This document shows, piece by piece, positions 21,496-33,729 of a stretch of 64,000 nucleotides of DNA. Source of the stretch: Callorhinus ursinus (lineage: Eukaryota; Chordata; Mammalia; Carnivora; Otariidae); assembly GCF_003265705.1 (NCBI RefSeq), contig NW_020313285.1:15256050-15320049 (forward strand), written 5' to 3'. The notes under the pieces are model-generated. The model saw nothing but the letters and a program-made list of their open reading frames with translations, made no database searches and was not told the origin of the DNA. Position 1 is the stretch's first letter, and each line of letters starts with the position of its first letter. The translations under genes were made by a program, and so were the position numbers.

Positions 21496-21925
21496 AGAGA
21501 GAGATTTCTTATACTCTGAAATGCTTTATACCATGGGGGTAGGGTAGATTCTCAGCAATATTCCTACCTCCCACACTCATAGCAGATGTACCCTCTTTTT
21601 TTGGTGCGTTCAGACCCGGTCTCATACATCTTCTCCATACCTGCTCCAGGTAGTCACCATCAATTGATGGGTGGTGGCACTAAAATAAAAGCCTTTTGCG
21701 CTTTGGTTCAAGGTTTCATTTTCTCTCAAGGATGAAACTCAGCATCTAAGATCCAAGGATGTACAAACCCAGACTCCCAAGCAAAATTGACAAAATTTTA
21801 AAGCACACAGATTTCCCTTTCCCTAAAAATTCAAAAATTCCTTGGCAGAATTTGCAATAAAGGAAACCAATTTTTTTGTTTGTTTTCCTCTCCTTTTCTT
21901 TTTTTTTCCACTTTTTTCCATCCCA

Positions 21926-22011
21926 CTTGAAACAGATTTTTTTTTAATTTTTTTATTGTTATGTTAATCACCATATATACATCATTAGTTTTTGATGCTT
22001 GAAACAGATTT
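21926..22011 (-). mobile_element. Minimal L1 3'-end insertion (about 58 bp), minus, with 14-bp target-site duplication
   Basis: Insert 21940-21997 holds just the A-tail complement and TGTTATGTTAATCACCATAT plus ATCATTAGTTTTTGATG of the L1 3' terminus. The perfect direct repeat CTTGAAACAGATTT lies at 21926-21939 and 21998-22011. An extremely 5'-truncated L1. Confidence 0.93.
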
Positions 22012-22224
22012 AATTGCCATTCAGCCTGGAGAATGCATTGGTATTTAGTTGATTTTTTTTTTTTGCAATTTAAAAAGTAAGTGTAATTTATGCTAAAGCG
22101 GATTCTTTCAGAATATATATGTGTAAACGTGAGTGTGTATATCTGTCTATTTATCTATATCATTGACCAATAGAAAATATTTTATGTAAAGTATGACAGC
22201 AGATTTCCTATTGTCATATCTGTA

Positions 22225-22282
22225 TTTTTTATTATTATGTTAATCACCATACATTACATCATTAGTTTTTGATGTAGTGTTC
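22225..22282 (-). mobile_element. Minimal L1 3'-end fragment (about 58 bp), minus
   Basis: TTTTTTATTATTATGTTAAT followed by CACCATACATTACATCATTA and GTTTTTGATGTAGTGTTC is the same L1 3' terminus as at 21940 and 20376. No flanking duplication is visible. Confidence 0.85.
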
Positions 22283-22394
22283 ATTTTAACAACTATAGCA
22301 AGGTCAGTATGTTGATCTGAAGTGGGAAGAAATGTAAGCAACATTGAATATCTTCTATTTGTCAACATGGATATCTTCTATATTTTTAAAAATC

Positions 22395-22550
22395 TTACCT
22401 TTTTACCTCACAACAGTCCTAGGGAGGAATAATAAATTTCATGTTTACTGTTAAGAAAATGAGACCATACAGGATTGAATTACTTGCTCAAGTCATGCAG
22501 CCCTTAAGTGGCAAAGCCAAAATCCAAACAAACTTACGACTGCCCACAAG
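22395..22550 (-). mobile_element. MIR, minus
   Basis: Order of motifs matches reversed MIR: CCTCACAACAGTCCTAGGGA, TAAGAAAATGAGACCATACA, ATTACTTGCTCAAGTCATGC and TTAAGTGGCAAAGCCAAAAT. Diverged. Confidence 0.78.
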
Positions 22551-22834
22551 GACCTTTGTTGTTTTATGAAACCTTAAAGATTTTATTTGTTCCTTTGCTT
22601 ATACTATGTATGATTCCTAAAATGAGTTAACAGAATCTGAATAAGTAAACCCATAGATTAGGACTTCTGGATTCTTTCAACCATTTCCTTGAGATTTTAG
22701 TTATGCCTATGTTCCTGCACTAGGCAAGGAATTAAACCTACCATTGTTGTAAAAACAAAAAACAAAAAAAAACTATATAAACATATGCCATGTAAAATTA
22801 AAATAATGCTCAATATAGAATATTTTCTTTTAAA

Positions 22835-23312
22835 TATTGGCTATTTTTATTCTTACACAGCCATAAAAAAGAATGAGAGCTTGCCATTTGGAACAAGTTG
22901 GATGGACCTAGAGAGTATAATGCTAAGTGAAATAAGCCAGACTGAGCAAGACAAATAGCATATGACTTCACTCATGTGTATAATCTAAAAAACAAAACAA
23001 AGAATAAACAAAGAAACAAAAGCAGAATCAAAAGTATAAAAACAGAGAACAAACTGATGGTTGCCAGACGGGAGGGGAGTGGGGGGATGGGCAAAATGGG
23101 TGAAGGGAAGTGGGAGGTACAGGCTTCCAGTTATGAAATGAGTAAGTCATGGGAATAGAAGCACAGAATACGGAATAGTCACTGATACTATAATAGCGTT
23201 GTATGGTGACAGATGGTAGGTATGGTGAATCACTATTTATACACTTGGTACCATTGTGTATCAACTGTACTCAAATTTAAAATTGGTAAATAAATAACTA
23301 TTGGCTATTTTT
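22835..23312 (+). mobile_element. Older L1 3' end (about 450 bp), plus, with 14-bp target-site duplication
   Basis: Insert 22849-23298 carries the ORF2 end (GCCATAAAAAAGAATGAGAG, GTTGGATGGACCTAGAGAGT, GTGAAATAAGCCAGACTGAG) and a 3'UTR (ACTGATGGTTGCCAGACGGG). The 3'UTR differs from that of the young L1 family, so it is an older subfamily. The direct repeat TATTGGCTATTTTT is at 22835-22848 and 23299-23312. The long duplication has survived unmutated. Confidence 0.92.
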
Positions 23313-24107
23313 GTTTTATGCATTTCTATTTAAATCTTAGAATTTTCTTATCAATGTATATAAAATTACCTCCTGGGATTTTTGATTGAATTTGCATTGA
23401 ATTTATAGATCAGTTTATACAGAAATGGCATATTTACAATAGTAAGATCTCTAATACATGGCCATATATACATAGAATACATAATGTTCTATTTATTTAG
23501 GTCTTCATTGAATTCTCTCAGCAGAGGTTTTGTAAATCTTTTGTTAAGTTTATTCCTAGATATTTAAGAATTTTAGTACTATTATAAATAGTGTATCTTT
23601 AAAAAAATGGTGTATCTTTTAAATTTTTATTTTCTAATTGTTTAAAATATCAGTATTTTATATTAGCCTTGCATCCAGTGTACTTGCTGAGTTCACCTAT
23701 TAATTACAGATCATAAATATTTTGGTTTTTCCACATAGAAAATATGTAATTTATGAAGTATGCATACTTCTTTTCAAACCCTTATAATTTTTACTTTTTC
23801 TAGCTCATATCATTTCTTCAGACCTCCAGCACAATTTTTAATGGAAGTGGTGATATCATAAAGCATCGTGATCTCATTTCCTCTTTCAGAGAGAAAGCTT
23901 TTAATATTTCACCATTGTTGTTCTCTGTAGATTTTATGTTGGTACGACTTATTAGTTTAAGAAAATTACCATTTTACTTGTAGTTTGATAAGAAATTTTT
24001 ACATTTGTTTAGTCATGAATAGGTATTCAATTTTATAAATGCTTTTTTCCATATCTGTTGAATTAATCACATGATTTTTCTCTATTCTGTTAGGTGATAA
24101 ATTGCAT

Positions 24108-24298
24108 TGGCTTTTTTTTTTAAGATTTATTTATTTATTTGGGGGGGAGGGGCAGTGGGGGAGAGAGAGAAAGTCTCAAGCAGGAGGAGCCTGATGCTTG
24201 ATTTCACAACCCTGTGATCACAACCTGAGCCCCTGAGCCAAAACCAAGAGTTGGACACTTAACTAACTGCACCACCCAGGCACCCTGGCTTTTTTTTT
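24108..24298 (-). mobile_element. SINEC, minus, inside ancient L1
   Basis: The element is about 24117-24287, with tail complement TTTAAGATTTATTTATTTAT and head complement CACCACCCAGGCACC. The flank TGGCTTTTTTTTT is repeated on both sides (24108 and 24286 regions), consistent with a target-site duplication. Decayed, moderately old. Confidence 0.9.
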
Positions 24299-26802
24299 CT
24301 TTTTAATGTTAAACCAACTTTGCACTTCTAGAATGAACCTTGCCTGATTATAACATACTTTTTAAAATAATTTGTTCCTGGGTTTGGTATCTTTTTTCTA
24401 ATGTTTGTATTTATTTTCTTAAGACAGGTGACCTTTAGTTTTCTTATGATGTCCTTGGACAAGTTTTTATAACAAGATTATCCTTACTTCATACAGTGAG
24501 TTAGGAAGCATTTCTGTCTTTTCTGTTCCCTGAAGAACACTATTGTTTTTAAATATTTAGAATATTTTACCAGTGAAATCATTAAACAACATCAGTGGAG
24601 GTTTCATTTTTTATTACAGGTTCAACTTTTAAAGCAAATATTGGACAATTTAGATTTTCTATGTCTTCTTGTATAGGGTTTGATAAGTTGTACTTTTAAG
24701 CAATTTGTCCTTTTCATGTGATTTTTTAAATTTTGTAGATAAAGTTGAAGATAAATGTCTTCTTATGATCCTTTTCATGTTTATAGGATCTGTAATGATG
24801 CCCTCTTTTCTTTCCTGATTTTGGTAATATTTGTGTTCTTTCATTCTCTTTTGATGTGTTACTAGTAATATCAATTTCATTAGTCTTTTCCAAAAAAACC
24901 AGCTTTTGGCTTTGTTGATTTTTTTTCTTTTGTGCATTTTTTTCTATTTTATTCATCTCTGCTCTTCTCATTATTATCTCCTTCCTTTTAATTTCTTTGG
25001 ATAAAATTTCATTTCCTTTCCAACTTCTTCATATAGGATTCTTAAATCATTGATTTTTAGGCTTTTTCTCCTCCATACATTTGGTGTCATAAATTTTTTT
25101 CTAACCATAGTATTAGCTGCACCTCACAAAAAGTAACATGAAATATTTTCATTATTATTCAAAGTATTGTTTTTTTATTTTGATTTCCTTTTTGACTTTT
25201 TGACTTAATTTTGACTTAAAACAATGACATATTTTTTTAAAAATATAGAAGGATATAGAAGATTTTATTTTTTTTGGTATTAATTTTGGCTTAATACCAG
25301 AATGGTCAGAAAACACTCCAAATTATTTCAACTCTTTGAGGCTGTGACATTTTTCCTATGACCTAGCATATTATCAGTATTGGCAAGCTTTCCAAATGCA
25401 CTTGGAAAGAATGTCTATTCCTTTATTATCAACTATAGTGTTTCATATATGTCAGTTATGAAGGTCAAATTTGTTAGTCCTATTATTCAAACCAATTTTG
25501 TCTTTACCAGTGTTTGTCTTATTCTATCACTTTGTGAGAGAGATGTGTTAAAATTTCCTTTTCAAGTCTGTGTATTTGTCTATTTCTGATTTTAGTTCTA
25601 TCAGATTTTACTATTGTACAATTTACCTTATGTGTTTTGAAATTTACAATTATTGCATCTTCTTGGTGGTTTGGCCCTGTTATCATTATGAAATGGTTCT
25701 TTTTATTTATAGAAATGCCTTTTGCTTCCTTGTTTTTACAGTGCTATGACAGCTTTCTTCAGGCTGATCTGAAAAAATCTTTTTAATCAGAGCTTTCGGA
25801 CCACTTACAATTGATGTAATTCCTGGTATATGGTGCTGTATGTCTGTTGCCTAATAATTTGATTTCTGCTGTCCCACCTTTACATGTTCCTTTTCTGATT
25901 CCCTTTGACCTTACTTTTATTACATTTTTCTTAATTTCCTACTCTTGTTATACATTCTTTTAAAAGATTCTTTTGTTTTACTTGTATTCTTTTTTATTTC
26001 TTTTTTTATACTCGAGGTTACAACATAAATCCTTAACTTTAGAATATGAAATAAATAGTTAATCTTTAACTTAGAATCTAATATTTTTACCACTTCCTAG
26101 ACTGTACTAGAACCTCAGATCTCTCTATCACCATTTATGCTCCTGCCTTTTAAAATGATTATTGTATGGAATTTCAGTTCTATATTTTTTTAAATCCTAC
26201 CAAATATTATTATTGTTTTGTGTGATCAGTATTCATTTAGATTTATGCATATTGTTGCCCATTCTTTTGGTCTTCATTTCTTCCTACAATTTTATATTTC
26301 TCTTGGATCAGGACCAGTTCTTTTCATTCTGAAAAGTTCTCTTTATCATCTCTTTTAGTATGTTTCTGCTCTTGACAAATTCTCTGTTTTCTTTTTCTGT
26401 CTAGAAATGCCTTCATTTCACCTTCACTTTTTAAAAGATATTTCTGCCTTGTATAGAAATCTAAGTTGGCAGTTTATTCTCTTTCAGAACTTTAGAGAAA
26501 TCCTGCCACATCCTGTGGCTTCCATCACTCCTATTGAAGGAAATATGTCTTTTATTCTGTGGCTGGTTTTAAGACTGACTCTCTTATTTTTAGTGTTCAG
26601 CAGTTTCTTATGAGGTACTAGGTGGGTTTCCTTTGTTGTTATATAAACTACTCCATGAGGTCATGCGGTTCCTTAAGTCTCTAACTTGATGTCTGTTTGC
26701 AATTTTGGGAAAATCTCAGCCAGAGTCTCTTCACTTACTGCTTTTGCTGCATTCTTTCACTCCTCCCTAGCTGGACTCCAATTTTATATTATAAAAGTTT
26801 GT

Positions 26803-26984
26803 ATCCTGGAGCACCTGGGTGGCCCAGTTAAGCATCCAACTCTTAATTTTGGCTCAGGTCATAATCTGAGAGTCATGGGATCAAGCCCTGCCAGGCTCCA
26901 CGCTCACTCAGTAGGTAGCCTGCTTCAGATTCTCTTCCTCTCCCTTTGCCCCTCCCCCTGCTTTCACACACACACACACACACA

Positions 26985-27015
<31 letters not shown>

Positions 27016-27050
27016 GAATAAATAAATAAATCTTTTTAAAAAGTTTGTAT
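26803..27050 (+). mobile_element. SINEC, plus, with 12-bp target-site duplication and CA/CT microsatellite
   Basis: The element is 26815-27038. The perfect direct repeat AAAAGTTTGTAT lies at 26803-26814 and 27039-27050. The internal pyrimidine tract has expanded to (CA)n(CT)n at 26965-27015. Confidence 0.96.
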
Positions 27051-27268
27051 TATATTCTGTATGTCTTTAATGCTCCATTTTTCCTTTTCTTTTATCTTAT
27101 GCATGAATTTTGTTATTTTTCTATTGACCTATCTCCCAATTCATAAAATGTCCTCTTGAGTTCCTTAAATTAAATTGAGTTTTAAATTTTAGTCATTTAG
27201 GCATGTTTTTCTGTTCTGCAGTTTCTGTTTGAAACTCTTTTCTTGTAATATATTTTATTGAATACATT

Positions 27269-27462
27269 AATAATCAAAATGATCTTGGGGCTCCTGGGTG
27301 GCTTAGTCCATTAAGCATCTGCCTTCAGGTCATGATTGTAGGGTCCTGGGATCCAGTCCTGTGTCAGGCTCCCTGCTCAGCAGGGAGTCTGCTCCTCCCT
27401 TTCCCTCTCCCCCTGCTCATGCTCTCTCTCTCCCTCTCTCTCAAATAAATAAATAAAATCTT
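27269..27462 (+). mobile_element. SINEC, plus (first of a tandem pair)
   Basis: Head GGGGCTCCTGGGTGGCTTAG at 27287, tail AAATAAATAAATAAAATCTT ending at 27462. Its 5' flanking repeat AATAATCAAAATGATCTT (27269-27286) recurs, with one mismatch, at 27687-27704 beyond the second SINEC. The second copy therefore inserted into this one's tail. Confidence 0.94.
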
Positions 27463-27675
27463 GGGGCGCCTGGGGGGCTCAGTCATTAAGTGTCTGCCTT
27501 CGGCTCAGGTCATGATCCCAGGTCCTGAGATCGAGCCCCGCATCGGGCTCCCTGCTCCACAGAAAGCCTGCTTCTCCCTCTCCCACTCCCCCTGCTTGTG
27601 TTCCCTCTCTCTCTCTGTGTCTCTCTCTGTCAAATAAATAAAATCTTTTAAAAATAAATAAATAAAATCTTAACT
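27463..27675 (+). mobile_element. SINEC, plus, inserted in the tail of the preceding SINEC
   Basis: Head GGGGCGCCTGGGGGGCTCAG directly abuts the tail of the first SINEC. The sequence AAATAAATAAATAAAATCTT ends both at 27462 and near 27674, acting as its target-site duplication. Confidence 0.94.
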
Positions 27676-28639
27676 TTTTTTAATTTAATAATCACAATGA
27701 TCTTAAAGTCAGTAACTCATAACTCCAATAGTTGGGTCAACTGTGTATCTTTTTTCTGTTATTTATATTTTCACTTGGTCCTGCTTCTTACAGGACCTGC
27801 TTCTTGGTAGTTTGAATAAATGTGGGCTCTGGATGATGTTTTTTTCCTCCTGGGAAACGACCTCTATCCTCCTGCTAGTAGCAGAGGGGCATGTTATCTC
27901 AGCTCTTGAGAACCTGAGCCAACTTGAAGTTCTTTACCAGTCTTTGTTTGGGTCTTCCTGTTTCTCCCCTGACTCCCAGGGTGAAGCCCTTCAAGGTTCC
28001 AACTAAGTGCCTAAGGTGCTCCCAAGGCCTTTGTCTTCTATAAGCCATGAACTCTAATTTTTATATCTCCAATACCCTGAGACTGTCACTGTATCTTTTA
28101 GCTGCCTTTAGCCCTCCTTGTTGGCCTTTTGTCCTATGTAGCTTAGTCAGCAAATGCCTTGAGAGGGCAACTGGTATTTGATATTGGCTACACTTTTCTG
28201 TATCTTTACATCCCAGGAATATTGTCTGCCTTACATCCTGGCTCACATCCTGCATCCATTAGCAGCCTCAGACCTCAAGTTCTGTCTCTCTATCCCTGAG
28301 TTTCCTAAAATGCTGATGACCTCTCTGGTCACCCTTTGTTTTGTACGCCTGTGCATATTTCTGAGTACTGCCAAATCCCCCAAGAGAAAAGTGGCATGAA
28401 GGAAATTGTGGTTATATCAACTTGCTTCTTATCTTCCTGCAGTGTAGACCCTCATGTCCTGGCTGGTTCATTATCAGTCCTATTCTTTCAAATAGTTCAT
28501 TTTTGTATTATGCCCAGTTTTTCTAATTCAGTGGGAGTATTAGCCTTCTTCAAGCCATATCTCCAAGCCAAAATAGATATATGTGTGATTACCTTTTCTT
28601 ATGGATACACGCTTCGGTAAACCACTGAGTTCTGAAGAT

Positions 28640-30264
28640 TTTATTGTTGCTTAAATGCTTCAGACCTCAGGATTCCTAAATGATTTTCTAAGAGTAAGAG
28701 ACAATAATTTTTTTATGAAACTAAGCCCATAATTGCAGATACTACTTGAGAATGCACTTAGGGAAATAGGAAGGGACAGAAAGGGGTCCACTGTTGCCTT
28801 GTGACGTAGGCAAAGAGAGGAAGTTTGTCTTTGCAACTTCCTATCCTTACTTCTCTGCTTCTCTTTACCAAACTAGCATAATGTCATCCTTTCCAATTTA
28901 CCTTCCAGGGCATGACTCCAGTGTTGCATCTCAAAAGACATGTTAACATTTTAATATAGAGGGAGTTTTTCCAACAGATACCAGTTACATAGATTGCATT
29001 ATGAATGGGGACTCTCGCAGTCATACAGTGTGGTCCATTGTCAGGGCTTTCTTCACAGTACCTTGCTTAGGTCATCCCAGCACAGTGTTCCATGCTCCAG
29101 ATGATGTTCCTTTATATTAACTCTTCCCTTCCCCTCCCCCTGCTCCTCTCTGTCCTTTGCGTCTTGTTTGCCAATGACTAGAAGGTTAAATTCTATAGCT
29201 AATATATAGTGTAATCTTAACAGGTTATAGTGTTACTCTTCTCAATATAGTTTTCATTGTTCAAGAGTTCCAGTGGTCATTGAAAAATTTCCAGTAGAAA
29301 GGAATGACTTTCACATTGTCTGATTTTAGCCTGCATGCTGGTGGGGATAATAGAGACTCCAGGCTGAATTTAGGTGGTGAATACTTAATCATACTGTCAA
29401 CCAGTCACATCATATATATCTAAGAACTAGCAAGAAGATGGCTAATTATGTGTTTCATAGTTTAGCATATGTTATTTATTTCCCTTCAGTTCCTGTACAC
29501 GTCTAAGCCTTGTGTTCAGTTGGACCTAACAGAACTTAAACTTAAGAATTTTTGAGTGTGTATGATAGTATTTAGGTCCAGTCACATTTTATTATAGTGA
29601 GTATAATAAAAATGTCTTTTTAATACTTTGCAACACATTTTTCAATGTTGGTGATATTTTAAATCATTCCAGTCAACTGTTGAATCACTTGTCCTTCCGT
29701 ATCCTAGTACTTAATTATTCACAGTGTCAGAAATTCAATTTAATTATTTTACAAGGTAAAATTGAATAGCATACCTCATGAGGAGCATAATATAATTGCA
29801 CTGAAAAAAATGAATAACCTTGTAATAAATTTTGATGACTTCCATAAAGAACTACTTAGAAGAGTTTTTTTAAAAAACACAATATATTAATACTTTAGTT
29901 CTCTGTGTGAAGAACAAAAGCAAGAAAGCAGTATATGCACATATTTTGGTGAATTTGGGAATGTATTGCTTTAATATAATAACCTTAGGTATTGAATATC
30001 AGGAGAAAGCATGCTGAGATCTACCCCTTTTCTGATAGTTAGTTTTCTGCAGAAACGGAATAGGAATATATACTCCTTGATGCATACTTTTTAATAAAAA
30101 CATTTTTATTTATAAAATAAAGCACAAATTAAGAAAACTACCTGTGGGAAAAAAGAAAGAAAACTACCTGTAGCGTAATGAATATAACACATGGATTATT
30201 ATATGCAGCATAAAGAATGATTATACCATCATGAATTTTTAAAAGGTGAACAATCACAAAGCTC
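28640..30264. other. No recognised feature
   Basis: About 1.6 kb of unique-looking, AT-rich DNA. No exon or RNA gene signal seen. Confidence 0.5.
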
Positions 30265-30485
30265 AAGAAAATAGAGTTTTGGGGCACCTGGGTGGCTCAG
30301 TCGTTAAGCATCTGCCTTAAGCTCAGGTCATGATCCCAGGGTCCTGGGATGGAGTCCTGCATCGGGCTCCCTGCTCAGTGGGAAGCCTCCTTCTCCCTCT
30401 CCCACTCCCCCTGCTTGTGTTCCCTCTCTCTCTGTCTCTCTCTGTCAAATAAATAAATAAAATCTTAAAAAAGAAAAAGAGTTTT
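30265..30485 (+). mobile_element. SINEC, plus, with near-perfect target-site duplication
   Basis: The element is 30281-30470, GGGGCACCTGGGTGGCTCAG to AAATAAATAAATAAAATCTT. Flanks AAGAAAATAGAGTTTT (30265-30280) and AAGAAAAAGAGTTTT (30471-30485) differ by one small change. Confidence 0.96.
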
Positions 30486-30588
30486 ACCAGCCACTCCAGA
30501 AGCTCGCCACATTCCCTATCTCAATCACAACCCCTTCTTTCCTTTGTAAAGGTAACTGCTCTTCTGATTTTCATAGTAATGATTTCTT

Positions 30589-30836
30589 TGCATTTCTTTA
30601 TTTTTTTAAAAGATTTATTTATTTATTTGAAAGAGAGAAAATGTATGCCCACAAGTGGGGTGGGATGGATCAGGGTGGGGGTAGAGGAAGAGAGAATCTC
30701 AAGTGAACTCCGCACTGAGTGTGGAGTCTGACACAGGGCTCCATCCCAGGACCCTGAGATCATGACCTGAGCTGAAATCAAGAGTCTGACACTTAACCAC
30801 TTGAGCCACCCAGGCACCCCGCCCTGCATTTCTTTA
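30589..30836 (-). mobile_element. SINEC, minus, with 12-bp target-site duplication
   Basis: The element is 30601-30824. The perfect repeat TGCATTTCTTTA lies at 30589-30600 and 30825-30836. It faces the plus SINEC at 30281-30470 tail to tail, about 130 bp away. Confidence 0.96.
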
Positions 30837-31605
30837 AACATTTTCACCCAAGTGTGTATCACTAGTATATTTCTAAACATCGTAATTAATCTTGCCCATT
30901 TTTTAAAAGGTATTTTTAAAGTCTGTCTTAATTTAAATGTTCCCTCACATCTCTTTTTATGTCCTTGCTCTTCATTTGTTGAATAACCCAGGTCGTTTGA
31001 TCTGTAGAAATCCTACACTCTGAATTTTGCTGATTACTGATGTATCCTTGTTTTAGTGTATTGGGAACGGTTAGTGCAGTGTTTTTGGAAATCTTGTGAA
31101 CCTTGGGCTAATAAGAGAAACCATTCATCATTCACTAGTATCTGCACATGTGATTTCCAAGGTGATGAAAGGCTTTTGCACTGTTCCTGAAAAGGAGTGT
31201 ATGTGTGTGTTTCAGATGGGCAGTTTGTGTGAAGCTTTTCTGTAATTCTCTTGAGAGATAATCATAAGTGAATACACTCAAGTTTGGTTTAATGAAAGGC
31301 TAAGATCTGTGTGCTTATGCACATGGACTTGAGTTTCTGACTCTTTATCTTTCTCATTACTTCACTGTGTTAGCTAGGGAGACAAGGGGAGGTAGGCCAA
31401 CACAGTGAATTAATATCCCTTAGGACACTGTTTCTCAAAATGTGTGGTGAAGACTATTAATGGACTTTGATACGTTAATGCATGCTCCCGCCCCCCCAGA
31501 AAAGGTATCTGTAGTTAAATACATTAGGAAAATGCCAAGTCAGAGTACTCATGAGTGTATTAAAGTTACTAAAAAATTCTGTATTAAATAAACTTGTTTA
31601 ATTTT
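30837..31605. other. No recognised feature
   Basis: Unique-looking. A C-run lies at 31488-31497. Confidence 0.5.
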
Positions 31606-32785
31606 GGTTATTTTTCAAAATATCCTTGACAAGAGAAGATTTTTTGTTTGTTTGTTTCCACTGAATATCTAACAGTATGTTGTGACACACATGTTTGCCA
31701 TAGATACCATTGGGAAATTCTCATCAGATTGCATTGAATCTGTAGATCAAATTGGGAACGTAGCCATCTTAACAATATTGTCTTCTGACCCATGAACATA
31801 GAATGCCTTTCCATTTATTTAGAGCTTCTTTAATTTCCTTCAACAATGGTGTATAGTTTTCAGAGTATACGTTTTGTATTTCTTTTGTTAAATTTATTCC
31901 TACATATATTATTCTCTTTGATACTATAATAATTGGAATCATTTCCTTAATTTTCGCTTTGGATTATAAAATATAAATATATAGAATTACAATAAACTTT
32001 TTGTATGTTGGGATTCTTTTCTGCATCCTTGTTGAATTTATTTATTAGTTGCAATAATTCTTAGGATTTTCCATGGTATTTTTTAGACACAAAATCATGT
32101 CATCTGGTAACATCATTTTATTTCTTCTTTTCCAATCTAAATGTCATTGATTTCATTTTCTTGCCTAATTGATCATGCTGGAACCATCAGTACAATGTTG
32201 AATAGAAGTGGTAAAAGTGGACATCCTTGTCTTGTTCCTGATATTAGGGAGAAAGCATTCAAGCTTGGTCAAGGTGTATAATCCTTTTTTTTATATTGAC
32301 AGATTTGGTTTGCTGGTATTTTGTTGAGGAGTTTTGCACCTTAAGAGATGTTGGTGTGTAGTTTCTTCTGATGTCTTTATCAGGTTTGGGTTATTAAAGC
32401 CTCGTAGAATGGCATTAGGAAGTGTTCTTTCCTTTTTTCTATTTTGCGAAGAACTGGTATTAATTTCCCTTTAAATATTAGGCAGAATTCAGCAGTGACG
32501 ATATCTGGGCTTGGGCTTTCTTTTGTGGGTAGTTTTTTTATTACTAATTCAGCCTTTTTACTTGGTAAAGATCTATTCACTTTATTTCTTCTTGAATCAG
32601 TTTGGGTAGTTTTTGTCTTTTCAATAATTTGTTCATTTCAATATATTATCTAATTTATTGGCATACATTATTCATAGTATTCCTTAATAATCATTTTTAT
32701 TTCTGTAAGGTTGGTAGTACTGTCCTTCTCTTTCATTCCTGATTTTAATAATTTGAGTTTTGTCTCTTTCATTGGTAAGTGTAGG

Positions 32786-33097
32786 TAAAGGTTTGTTCCC
32801 CTTTTTTCCAGCTTTATTGAGATATAACTGACATATAGCATTGTATAAGTTTAGGGTGTTCAACGTGTTGATTTGATGCACTTATATATTGCAAAATGAT
32901 CACCAGGATAGCATTAGCTACACCTACATCACATCACATAATTATCATTTTCTTTTTTGTGGTAAGAACATTTAAGATCTGTTCTAGCAACTTTCAAGTA
33001 TATAAAATAGTATTATAAGTATAATCACTATGCTGTACATTAGATCTCTAGAACTTACTCATCTTAGAGCCAGAAGTTTGTACTCTTTTAAAGGTTT
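32786..33097 (-). mobile_element. Old L1 3'UTR insertion inside the ancient L1, minus
   Basis: A classic old L1 3'UTR: GCTTTATTGAGATATAACTG, CACTTATATATTGCAAAATG, GAACATTTAAGATCTGTTCT and CTGTACATTAGATCTCTAGA. The host L1 motif TAAAGGTTT is duplicated at 32786-32794 and 33089-33097, and the host L1 reads continuously when the insert is removed. Confidence 0.85.
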
Positions 33098-33729
33098 CTC
33101 AGTTTTGTTGATCTTTTCAAAGAACCAATTTTTAGTTTCATTAATATTCTCTATTGTTTTTCTATTCTTATTTTTTATATCTGCTCCAATATTTATTATT
33201 CCCTTCTTCCTGTTTGCTTTGGGTTTAGTGTGTCCTTTCCCTTCAGTGTGTTAGGGTGGAAAGTTATTATTCTATCGATTTGGGATTTTTCTTATTTTTT
33301 ATTGTAGGCATTTATAGCTCTAAATTTCCCTCTAAGCCCTGCTTTTATAGCTGCATTTTATAAGCTTTGGTGTTCTGTGTCTTCGTTTTCATTCATCTCA
33401 CAGTATTTTCTAATTCACTTCTAATTTCTTCTCTGACCCACTTATTATTTAGAAGTGTTTTGTTTAATTTCCATATATTGGTGATATTTCTAATATCATT
33501 TCGTTATGTTTGGAGAATATTATCAGCTTTGTTTTATGGTTTAGCACATGGCCTATCCCAGCGAATATGCCATGTGCACTGGAAAAGAATATATACTCTG
33601 CTGCTCTTGTTGGGTAGAGTGTTCTGTAGATGTCCATTATAGTCTAGGTGGTTTAAAGTCTAGGTGGTTTATAGTGTTGTTGAAGTCTTCACTTCCTTGT
33701 TCTTCTGCCAGTTGTTCTATTCATTATTT

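Larger units (their letters stand above)
23313..28630 (-). mobile_element. Ancient L1 (L1M-type), minus, broken by four SINECs
   Basis: On the minus strand the order is ORF2 RT region (23330-24120: TTGCATTGAATTTATAGATC, TTAAGTTTATTCCTAGATAT), ORF2 N-terminal/endonuclease region (24300-26000: CTTTTGGCTTTGTTGATTTT, GTCTATTTCTGATTTTAGTT, TGCATCTTCTTGGTGGTTTG), then the ORF1/5' region (26000 to about 28630: GAAATGCCTTCATTTCACCT, CTCTCTTATTTTTAGTGTTC). All frames are broken. SINECs sit at 24117, 26815, 27287 and 27463. The 5' boundary near 28630 is approximate. Confidence 0.78.

Noticed and set aside
26686..27021. 111-codon frame ending in repeated Thr-His and Leu-Ser
   Set aside because: It runs from ancient L1 into a SINEC and its CA/CT repeat. 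Not a gene.
31480..31500. C-run as a possible assembly error or i-motif
   Set aside because: Only one short C tract. Nothing further supports a function.
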